DNA from: an uncultured Bacteroidales bacterium
GTDB lineage: Bacteria > Bacteroidota > Bacteroidia > Bacteroidales > UBA932
Reading direction: 5' to 3'
Length of the DNA: 17,816 nt
Assembly: GCA_946406095.1 (NCBI GenBank)
Contig: CAMJJO010000021.1
Location: 1-17,816, forward strand
The notes below the pieces were generated by a model. That model was not told the DNA's origin and did not search any database. It saw nothing but the letters and a program-made list of their open reading frames with translations. How positions within the stretch are numbered: the first letter of the stretch is position 1; every line of letters starts with the position of its first letter. Below are positions 6,749-15,198 of this stretch, piece after piece. A program made the translations under genes and the position numbers.

Positions 6749-9481
6749 ATGGACTACGATTTCAGAAAGATTGAGAAGAAATGGCAAAAGCGTTGGGCGG
6801 AAGATAAGACCTACAAAACCGTAGAGGACCCTTCCAAACCCAAATTCTATGTTCTGGATATGTTTCCTTATCCCTCCGGCGCGGGATTGCACGTGGGGCA
6901 TCCGCTGGGCTATATAGCCAGCGACATCTATGCCCGCTACAAGCGGCTGAAGGGCTTCAACGTGCTGCATCCTATGGGTTATGATGCCTTCGGCCTGCCT
7001 GCAGAGCAGTATGCCATCCAGACGGGCCAGCATCCCGAGAAGACCACGACCGAAAACGTGGCCCGCTACCGCAGCCAGCTGGACCGCATAGGCTTCTCTT
7101 TCGACTGGGACCGTTCTTTCCGCACCTGCGATCCCGACTATTACAAGTGGACCCAGTGGGCGTTCCTTCGCATGTTCAAGAGCTGGTATGATCCGGAAAT
7201 GGACAAGGCCCGCCCCATCAACGAACTCATTGCCAAGTTCGAATCCTCCGGCTACGACGACATCACTCCCGAAATATGGAAGAAGGCCTCCGCAAAGGAG
7301 AAATCCGACATCCTGATGCGCTATCGCATTGCATATCAGGGAGAAACATCCGTCAACTGGTGTGAGGGCCTGGGCACTGTGCTTGCCAACGACGAGGTCA
7401 AGGACGGCCTTTCCGTGCGTGGCGGCTTCCCCGTGGAGCAGAAGAAGATGACACAGTGGCAGCTGCGCGTCTCGGCCTATGCCGGGCGCCTGCTGGACAG
7501 CCTGGATAAACTTGACTGGACGGACTCCCTCAAGGAAATGCAGCGCAACTGGATTGGCCGCAGCGAAGGCACCGAGATGGTGTTCGATACTGTCTGCGGC
7601 GATGTCCACAAGCCCATCACCATCTTCACCACCCGCGCAGACACCGTGTTCGGCGTGACCTTCATGGTGCTTGCTCCCGAGAGTGAGCTGGTGGATGAAC
7701 TCACCACCCCGGAGCAGAAGGCGGCGGTCGAGGCCTATATCAAGGAGGTCAAGAAGAAGACGGAGCGTGAGCGTATTGCCGAAACCAAGTCTGTAACAGG
7801 CGTATTCTCAGGCTCTTACGGCATCAACCCCCTGACCGGGGAGAAGGTGCCCATCTGGATTTCGGAGTACGTGCTCGCGGGCTACGGCACCGGCGCCATC
7901 ATGGCGGTCCCCGCCCACGACAGCCGCGACTATGCATTTGCAAAGAAGTTCGGCCTGCCCATCATCCCCCTCATCGAGGGAGCGGACGTGAGCGAGCAGA
8001 GTTTCGATGCAAAGGAAGGTATCATGATCAACTCCGGATTCCTGAACGGGATGAATGTGAAGGATGCTATCGAAGCGGCGAAGGATTATGTCGAAGTCCA
8101 CGGGCTCGGACGGCGCAAGACCAACTATCGCCTGCGCGATGCCATCTTCTCCCGTCAGCGCTACTGGGGCGAGCCTTTCCCCATCTACTACAAGGACGGC
8201 ATCGCTACACCGGTCCCGGACGAAAAACTGCCCCTGGAGCTGCCTGAGATCGAATCCTATAAGTCCAAGAACGGCGAGGCACCCCTCGCACGCGCCAAGG
8301 ACTGGAACTATGAGGGCCATCCGCTCGAGACCAGCACCATGCCCGGTTTCGCCGGATCCAGCGCATACTATCTGCGCTATATGGATCCTCATAACTCCAA
8401 TGAACTGGTGAGTGCGGCGGCAGATAAGTACTGGAGGAACGTCGACCTTTACGTAGGCGGCACCGAGCATGCCACCGGGCACCTCATCTACTCCCGCTTC
8501 TGGAACAAGTTCCTCTACGACCTCGGCTATGTATGCGAGGATGAACCTTTCCGCAAGCTGGTCAACCAGGGTATGATCCAGGGCCGCTCGAACTTCGTCT
8601 ACCGCATCGTCGGCACCAACAAGTTCGTCTCCCTGGGCCTCAAGGACCAGTACGACACCACCGAGATCCATGTAGACATCAATATCGTGCATAACGACAA
8701 ACTCGACCTCGAAGCCTTCAAGGCCTGGAGGCCTGAGTATAACGATGCCGAATTCATCCTCGAAAACGGAGAATACATCTGCGGATGGGCCGTGGAGAAG
8801 ATGAGCAAGAGCATGTACAACGTGGTGAATCCGGATGATATCTGCGAGAGCTATGGTGCTGATACTCTGAGGCTTTACGAGATGTTCCTGGGGCCCGTGG
8901 AGCAGAGCAAGCCCTGGGACACCAAGGGAATCGACGGTGTCAACAGGTTCCTCCGCAAGTTCTGGCGTCTGTTCTACGACAGGGATACCTTCCTGGTGAG
9001 CGACAAGCCCGCAAGCCCCGCAGACCTGAAGGCTCTCCATAAGCTGATAGGCAAGGAGCAGGAAGATATCGAGGCATTCTCCTACAACACCACTATCAGT
9101 GCGTTCATGATTGCAGTGAACGAACTTACGGACCTGAAGTGCTGCTCCCGCGAGGTTCTGGAACCCCTCGTGGTGCTGCTTTCTCCCTTCGCTCCTCACG
9201 TGGCGGAAGAATTGTGGGAGAAGCTTGGCCATGATACCAGCGTGACCGTGGCCTCTTTCCCGGAGTATAATGCTGCCCTTACGGTGGAAGACAGTGTCAC
9301 CTACCCGGTTTCCTTCAACGGAAAGACCAGGTTCACCGTGGATATGCCCAAGAGCGCAGCCCCTGCCGAGGTGGAAGCGCAGGTCCGTGCCATGGAGCAG
9401 ACCGCGAAATGGGTTGGAGAGCAGAATATAGTCAAAGTCATAGTCGTTCCCGGAAGAATTGTCAATATTGTTCTGAAATGA
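6749..9481 (+). CDS. leuS: Leucyl-tRNA synthetase
   Basis: Class I aminoacyl-tRNA synthetase that charges tRNA-Leu with leucine and hydrolyses mischarged products in its editing domain. At 910 residues it is a little shorter than the roughly 940 residues I would expect for Bacteroides LeuS. Motifs in order: PYPSGAGLHVGHPLGY at 40-55 with the HIGH-type HVGH at 48-51; the CP1 editing domain with TIFTTRADTVFGVTF and MAVPAHDSRDYAF starting at 385, where Asp391 is the conserved editing Asp; the catalytic core again with RLRDAIFSRQRYWGEPFP; KMSKS at 684-688; and the anticodon-binding and C-terminal domains ending KVIVVPGRIVNIVLK. A long stretch between GRSNFVYRI and the KMSKS loop matches Bacteroidetes LeuS as I recall it. 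ATG at 6749 is 4 bp after the previous stop. The stop overlaps the yitT-like gene (ATGA). Confidence 0.98.
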   Translation: MDYDFRKIEKKWQKRWAEDKTYKTVEDPSKPKFYVLDMFPYPSGAGLHVGHPLGYIASDIYARYKRLKGFNVLHPMGYDAFGLPAEQYAIQTGQHPEKTTTENVARYRSQLDRIGFSFDWDRSFRTCDPDYYKWTQWAFLRMFKSWYDPEMDKARPINELIAKFESSGYDDITPEIWKKASAKEKSDILMRYRIAYQGETSVNWCEGLGTVLANDEVKDGLSVRGGFPVEQKKMTQWQLRVSAYAGRLLDSLDKLDWTDSLKEMQRNWIGRSEGTEMVFDTVCGDVHKPITIFTTRADTVFGVTFMVLAPESELVDELTTPEQKAAVEAYIKEVKKKTERERIAETKSVTGVFSGSYGINPLTGEKVPIWISEYVLAGYGTGAIMAVPAHDSRDYAFAKKFGLPIIPLIEGADVSEQSFDAKEGIMINSGFLNGMNVKDAIEAAKDYVEVHGLGRRKTNYRLRDAIFSRQRYWGEPFPIYYKDGIATPVPDEKLPLELPEIESYKSKNGEAPLARAKDWNYEGHPLETSTMPGFAGSSAYYLRYMDPHNSNELVSAAADKYWRNVDLYVGGTEHATGHLIYSRFWNKFLYDLGYVCEDEPFRKLVNQGMIQGRSNFVYRIVGTNKFVSLGLKDQYDTTEIHVDINIVHNDKLDLEAFKAWRPEYNDAEFILENGEYICGWAVEKMSKSMYNVVNPDDICESYGADTLRLYEMFLGPVEQSKPWDTKGIDGVNRFLRKFWRLFYDRDTFLVSDKPASPADLKALHKLIGKEQEDIEAFSYNTTISAFMIAVNELTDLKCCSREVLEPLVVLLSPFAPHVAEELWEKLGHDTSVTVASFPEYNAALTVEDSVTYPVSFNGKTRFTVDMPKSAAPAEVEAQVRAMEQTAKWVGEQNIVKVIVVPGRIVNIVLK

Positions 9482-10413
9482 AAAAGAGAAGCAAGGTAGG
9501 AGGAATCCTAATCGATTATCTGGTGATGACGATCGGTGTGCTGTTCGTCACCGTCGCATGGGAATGTTTCATGATTCCCAATGGTATGTCGGCAGGTGGA
9601 TTGATGGGTCTTTGCGCCGTCATCGAATACGCTACCGGCGGTGCCATTATCGCGTCTTATTCCTATACCGTAATCAACATCGCGCTGATCCTCATCGCCA
9701 TCTGGGCATTTGGCATAGGCTTTGGCTTCAGGACTTTGTATTGCATTGGAATGCAGGCACTTGCGCTTAAACTGTTCGCCAATCTGGACTTCCTTCAGGC
9801 TGTGCCCGGAAACTTCCTTTACATCCACGACAGGGTGATGATCCCCGTGATCGCCGGTGTGCTGGAGGCGGTCGGCATAGGCCTTACCATACGTAAGGGC
9901 GGCAGCACCGGAGGCACCGACATCATCGCGCTGATGGTGAACAAATACTGGCCGGTTTCCCTCAGCAGGATGTTCTTCATCACCGACTTCATCATCATCA
10001 CCAGCATCCTCTTCCTGCCCGGAAAGGTGTTCGGCGACATGGTGTATGGCTACATAATGATGGCCGCATACGCCGCCGTGATAGATTTCGTGGTTGTAGG
10101 GGACAGGGGAGCGGTGCAGCTGCTGGTGTTCTCTTCTCACCATAAGGAAATCGCGGACTACATCATAAACAAGATGGAGCGTGGAGTGACCGTGCTGAAA
10201 GCCATCGGCTGGTACACGAAGCAAGAGAAGGACGTGCTCCTTCTGCTTATGAGGCGCAACGAGGTCCCGGAGGTTTCGAAAGTTATCAAGACCCTGGACT
10301 CCAAGGCATTCATGACCGTCAATTCGGTAGGTGGTGTCTACGGAGAAGGGTTTGAAGAAATCAAGGCCGGCATTACCGGCAAGAAGAAGAAAAAGGATGA
10401 TCAACAAAACTAG
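9478..10413 (+). CDS. YitT-family integral membrane protein (first of tandem pair)
   Basis: The 311-residue protein belongs to the YitT family: an N-terminal membrane part of five or six hydrophobic helices (about 8-210) and a soluble C-terminal DUF2179 domain (about 230-290). Signature features are the NGMSAGGLMGL segment near 35-45, the glycine-rich loop GGSTGGTDIIA at 141-151, and GVTVLKAIGWYTKQEKDVLLLLMRR in the DUF2179 domain. The substrate and function of the family are unknown; a transport or export role has been suggested. The C-terminus is a Lys-run with Asp/Gln (GKKKKKDDQQN), likely flexible. The ATG at 9478 overlaps the leuS stop. Frame upstream of this lies inside leuS and is not part of the protein. 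As I recall, leuS followed by YitT genes is also found in Bacteroides. Confidence 0.93.
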   Translation: MKKRSKVGGILIDYLVMTIGVLFVTVAWECFMIPNGMSAGGLMGLCAVIEYATGGAIIASYSYTVINIALILIAIWAFGIGFGFRTLYCIGMQALALKLFANLDFLQAVPGNFLYIHDRVMIPVIAGVLEAVGIGLTIRKGGSTGGTDIIALMVNKYWPVSLSRMFFITDFIIITSILFLPGKVFGDMVYGYIMMAAYAAVIDFVVVGDRGAVQLLVFSSHHKEIADYIINKMERGVTVLKAIGWYTKQEKDVLLLLMRRNEVPEVSKVIKTLDSKAFMTVNSVGGVYGEGFEEIKAGITGKKKKKDDQQN

Positions 10414-11326
10414 CATAGGACGGACGGTCAAGGAATACGCGATCGTCACTCTCGGCATTCTGCTGTACGTGCTGGGATGGAGCATATTCCTCGTCAGCAA
10501 CAACCTGGTGGGCGGAGGCATCACTGGTCTTTCCGCCATCCTGCAGTATGCCACTCACGGCGTAATCAAGATAGGATATTCTTATTTCGTGATCAACGTG
10601 GGCCTGATCATAGCGGCCCTGTTCGTGCTGGGTTTCGGATTCGGATGGAAGACTATCTATGCGACCATACTGGCATCCGTCGGTCTGAACGTTTTCCAGA
10701 GCATCATCCCGGCCGATTTCATCCAGGCCATCGCCTTGGATAACGGCAAACTGATGAGCACCATCATGGGCGGCATAATGACCGGTGTCGGAATCGGATT
10801 CACCATGGTTGCCGGTGGCAGCACCGGAGGCACGGATATCATCGCGCTGATAGTGAACAAATACCGCAATGTGTCCCCGGGGCGCCTGATTCTCTACATG
10901 GACGTGGTGATCATCCTCTCGTCGCTGCTGGTTCCTTCCTACAAGCCGGACGGGGAGTTGATGCCTTTCGTGGAGAAACTTACCACCGTGGTATATGGTT
11001 TCATCCTGATCACCATCAACAGCACCGTGCTGGATCTGGTTATTTCCGGTTCCCGCCAGAGCGTGCAGCTGTTCATCCTTTCCAAGCATTACGCCGAAAT
11101 CGCAGATGCGATTACCAAGGACCTGCACAGGGGAGTGACCGTGCTGGACGGGAAAGGCTGGTACACCAAGGAGAATACCGAGGTGCTGATGGTCCTGACC
11201 CGCAAGGCGGACCTGAACCTTCTTCTCCGCTATATCCGAAGCATCGATCCGGATGCCTTCCTTTCGGTTTCGTCGGTTACCGGGGTTTATGGAAAAGGTT
11301 TCGACGTGATAAAGAAAAAGATGTAG
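10397..11326 (+). CDS. YitT-family integral membrane protein (second of tandem pair)
   Basis: This 309-residue paralogue of the preceding gene has the same architecture: hydrophobic helices over about 12-215 and a DUF2179 domain over about 240-295. Matching elements are NNLVGGGITGL near 35-45, GFGWKTIYA, GGSTGGTDIIALIVNKY at 140-156, and GVTVLDGKGWYTKENTEVLMVL. Its ATG at 10397 lies 17 bp inside the first copy, just after the purine-rich AAAAAGG that encodes the Lys tail, so the upstream gene's last codons may also serve as the ribosome site. Pairing and tight coupling suggest the two proteins may work together, for example as a heterodimer; this is inference. A terminator follows at 11383-11415. 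Confidence 0.93.
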   Translation: MINKTSIGRTVKEYAIVTLGILLYVLGWSIFLVSNNLVGGGITGLSAILQYATHGVIKIGYSYFVINVGLIIAALFVLGFGFGWKTIYATILASVGLNVFQSIIPADFIQAIALDNGKLMSTIMGGIMTGVGIGFTMVAGGSTGGTDIIALIVNKYRNVSPGRLILYMDVVIILSSLLVPSYKPDGELMPFVEKLTTVVYGFILITINSTVLDLVISGSRQSVQLFILSKHYAEIADAITKDLHRGVTVLDGKGWYTKENTEVLMVLTRKADLNLLLRYIRSIDPDAFLSVSSVTGVYGKGFDVIKKKM

Positions 11327-11382
11327 GTAAACAGGTAGGTTTAACAGTTTCCGTATCTCAAACAGAAATATTCAAGTTTTAC

Positions 11383-11415
11383 CCCCGTTCAGGACTACCA
11401 CCCGAACGGGGTTTT
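11383..11415 (+). terminator. Intrinsic terminator of the leuS-yitT run
   Basis: CCCCGTTC (11383-11390) pairs perfectly with GAACGGGG (11404-11411) across a 13-nt loop and is followed by TTTT, G, then TCTT. It lies 56 bp after the second YitT stop. The rest of the 124-bp gap up to the AraC gene shows only a weak TACCTTTC (11420-11427), one base away from a Bacteroidetes -7 box, which could start the AraC transcript. Confidence 0.7.
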
Positions 11416-11450
11416 GTCTTACCTTTCGCAAAACGAACAAAACAGTGCCT

Positions 11451-12512
11451 ATGAGAAAGTTCATTACTGTTCATCTTGTGTTACGGTTCGTCCCTATAGC
11501 TTTGCTCTGTTTGCTGCTCCTGCTGGATTATTTGCTGGAGTTCCCGGAAGGACGCGCCCTTCGCCTGTGCTGCTATCTGCTAGCAGCCGCTATCCAATAT
11601 GTAGCGTACCCGCTCACGCGCGAGGATACGGCCAATCCGGTCCGATTCTTCGTCGTCAGCTCGTTGTATTACTTATGCGCGTTCATGATGCAGAGGGGGA
11701 AGGATATGGCAGACTTCTATTTTCTCCTGCCCGGGGCGGTGTTTTCGGCAGTGTATCTTGTGGGCGCCCTCATTCTCAAGTATGAAGACGCCGCATCGGT
11801 GTTCCGGAAAGATGCTGCCTGGTGCTGTGCCGAAGAAGACTCCAGAACCTTCTATGTCATTATCATCCTGGGTTTCACGCAGGCCCTGGTAGTAATGCGC
11901 TACGAGCAGGCACTGCCGCTGTTTTATTGGATCGTGGCTGCCCTGATCGCAGGCGTAAACATCCTGCTTCACATAAGGGCCTACAGCGGGCGCACCATGC
12001 TGATAGGGAAGCGCAAAGAAAGGCGTATCCAGTCTTTGATCGTTTCCAACGGGCATATGTCGGACATCGTGCCGGAAGTCGAAAACACCATTCTGGCAAG
12101 AGCATACAGGCGTATCGACCAGTTCATGAGGGACAGCAAACCCTATCTGGACGAGAAGTTCACATTGGAAAAAATGTCGGATGTGCTGAAGCTCAACAAA
12201 CTCTATATCAGCCGTTCAATCAACAAATTCACCAACAAGAACTTTCGCCAGTACGTCAACTGGCACCGGGTGATGTATTCGGTGGAATTGATGAGGGCGG
12301 ACCCCTGGCTGAAGGTAATAGAGATCGCCTTCATGTCGGGCTTCCATTCCCAGGTTACGTTCAATATGTGTTTCAAGCTGTTTCTGGACGAGACTCCGTC
12401 CGACATGATTTCCCGCCTCAGACTTCTGAAACCCCGGCCGGATGTTTCCAAGATTGAGGTATCGCTGCCACGAGGTGAAGTTGTTCCTTCTTTACAGGAT
12501 GCAGAAAGCTGA
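11451..12512 (+). CDS. Membrane-anchored AraC-family transcriptional regulator
   Basis: The 353-residue protein has about six hydrophobic segments in its first half (roughly 5-29, 37-54, 64-80, 87-109, 134-149, 157-176). A basic stretch follows (GKRKERR, 186-192), then a linker (PEVENTILARAYRRIDQFM). The C-terminal AraC-type double helix-turn-helix lies at about 235-325: FTLEKMSDVLKLNKLYISRSINKF, then LKVIEIAFMSGFHSQVTFNMCFKLFLDETPSDM. No periplasmic sensor domain of any size is seen, so the signal may be membrane-borne. I prefer ATG at 11451; a GTG at 11445 is in frame and would add two residues. The last 95 bp overlap the 3' end of the opposite-strand pseudouridine synthase gene. Targets are unknown. 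The YitT pair upstream, past a terminator, is a possible but unproven one. Confidence 0.9.
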   Translation: MRKFITVHLVLRFVPIALLCLLLLLDYLLEFPEGRALRLCCYLLAAAIQYVAYPLTREDTANPVRFFVVSSLYYLCAFMMQRGKDMADFYFLLPGAVFSAVYLVGALILKYEDAASVFRKDAAWCCAEEDSRTFYVIIILGFTQALVVMRYEQALPLFYWIVAALIAGVNILLHIRAYSGRTMLIGKRKERRIQSLIVSNGHMSDIVPEVENTILARAYRRIDQFMRDSKPYLDEKFTLEKMSDVLKLNKLYISRSINKFTNKNFRQYVNWHRVMYSVELMRADPWLKVIEIAFMSGFHSQVTFNMCFKLFLDETPSDMISRLRLLKPRPDVSKIEVSLPRGEVVPSLQDAES

Positions 12513-13113
12513 TGCTGTGTGCCTGCAGGCAGATGCCTCCGTCCGGGTTCGAGCGGGGAGCGCCGTATTTCAGGTCCCCTTTGATGCAGCAGCCCATATG
12601 CGAGAGCTGGCAGCGGATCTGGTGATGCCTTCCTGTCAGCAGCTCGACCTCCAGCAGGTGATAACGGTCGGTGTCGGCAACGTGACGGTAGCGGAGCCTG
12701 GCAAGCTTTGCCTTGGGGCCCGGCTTGCGGGTGATGAAGCTCTTGTTGAGGCGCTCGTTTCGCTCCATCCAGTCTTCCAGCAGCCCTTCCGGCTCGGCGG
12801 GGGCGGCGCAACATAAGGCCAGATAAGTCTTGTGCACCTCTCCGTCCCGGAACATGGCGTTAAGCCTCTCGAGGGCCTTGGAAGTCTTTGCGAAGATGCA
12901 TAGCCCGCACACGGGCCTGTCCAGGCGGTGAGGCACGCCCAGGAATACGTTCCCAGGCTTGTTGTCCCTTTCTTTGATATATGCCTTGAGAATGTCGGAA
13001 AGGGGAGTGTCCCCGGTTTTGTCCCCTTGCACGATTTCCCCCACCTTCTTGTCGATGACCAGGAGGTGGTTGTCTTCGTATACTATGCGGGAAGCAAGTT
13101 CTTCGTAATCCAT
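12418..13113 (-). CDS. RluA-family pseudouridine synthase
   Basis: The 231-residue enzyme converts uridine to pseudouridine in rRNA or tRNA; which target cannot be told. Key motifs: VYEDNHLLVIDKK at 11-23, PHRLDRPVCGLCIFAKT at 61-77 with Asp65 as the predicted catalytic Asp in HRLD, HKTYLAL near 94-100, LLTGRHHQIRCQL at 158-170, and GDLKYGAP at 179-186. Many relatives have Ser where this one has Cys (RPVCG). There is no N-terminal S4 domain and the protein is short, as in the RluA/RluC-like short forms common in Bacteroidetes. ATG at 13113 is the start: it lies seven bases after a perfect TATCTTTG box, and the open frame upstream runs antisense through dnaK. The gene is divergent from dnaK. 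Its stop lies 95 bp inside the convergent AraC gene. Confidence 0.93.
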   Translation of the reverse strand: MDYEELASRIVYEDNHLLVIDKKVGEIVQGDKTGDTPLSDILKAYIKERDNKPGNVFLGVPHRLDRPVCGLCIFAKTSKALERLNAMFRDGEVHKTYLALCCAAPAEPEGLLEDWMERNERLNKSFITRKPGPKAKLARLRYRHVADTDRYHLLEVELLTGRHHQIRCQLSHMGCCIKGDLKYGAPRSNPDGGICLQAHSISFLHPVKKEQLHLVAAIPQSWKHPAGVSEV

Positions 13114-13120
13114 TGCGAGA

Positions 13121-13128
13121 CAAAGATA
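13121..13128 (-). promoter_or_regulatory. Bacteroidetes -7 promoter box TATCTTTG for the pseudouridine synthase gene
   Basis: On the minus strand the sequence reads TATCTTTG, then TCTCGCA, then ATG (start codon at 13113). It matches the TAnnTTTG consensus exactly and is the same octamer as at 4998-5005. The G is seven bases from the ATG, so the message would have almost no leader. Upstream -33 candidates (around GTTTTCTG) are weak or oddly spaced. Confidence 0.6.
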
Positions 13129-13219
13129 ATGACATTTTGTCAGAAAACATCCGGTGGCACAGCTTTCGTTATGAAGAAAAGCGTCGCCTCCGGGTGACAG
13201 ATGAACAGAATTATAAAAT

Positions 13220-13224
13220 AGGAG
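13220..13224 (+). promoter_or_regulatory. Shine-Dalgarno-like AGGAG before dnaK
   Basis: AGGAG ends nine bases before the dnaK ATG at 13234, in an A/T-rich leader. This stands out because most starts in the window lack such a site, and it supports 13234 as the start. No perfect TAnnTTTG box reading toward dnaK and no CIRCE repeat is seen in the 120-bp spacer, so the dnaK promoter is not located. Confidence 0.55.
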
Positions 13225-13233
13225 AAACATATT

Positions 13234-15147
<1,914 letters not shown>

Positions 15148-15154
15148 AAAAGAT

Positions 15155-15190
15155 TCCCGGTGTCTCGACGGACACCGGGATTTCTTTTTT
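15155..15190 (+). terminator. Bidirectional intrinsic terminator between dnaK and the WG-repeat gene
   Basis: TCCCGGTGTC (15155-15164) and GACACCGGGA (15171-15180) form a perfect 10-bp stem with a 6-nt loop (TCGACG). On the + strand it is followed by TTTCTTTTTT (15181-15190) and ends dnaK. On the - strand it is followed, after ATC, by six T (complement of 15146-15151), so it can also end the convergent WG-repeat transcript, whose stop is at 15199. Confidence 0.9.
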
Positions 15191-15198
15191 AGAATAAT

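Noticed and set aside
7808..9232. A 474-codon open frame antisense to leuS
   Set aside because: leuS is certain on the other strand. The antisense product shows no family motif and its composition follows from leuS codon use.
13114..13233. Heat-shock CIRCE element or riboswitch in the dnaK leader
   Set aside because: No TTAGCACTC/GAGTGCTAA inverted repeat or strong hairpin is present in this 120-bp spacer.
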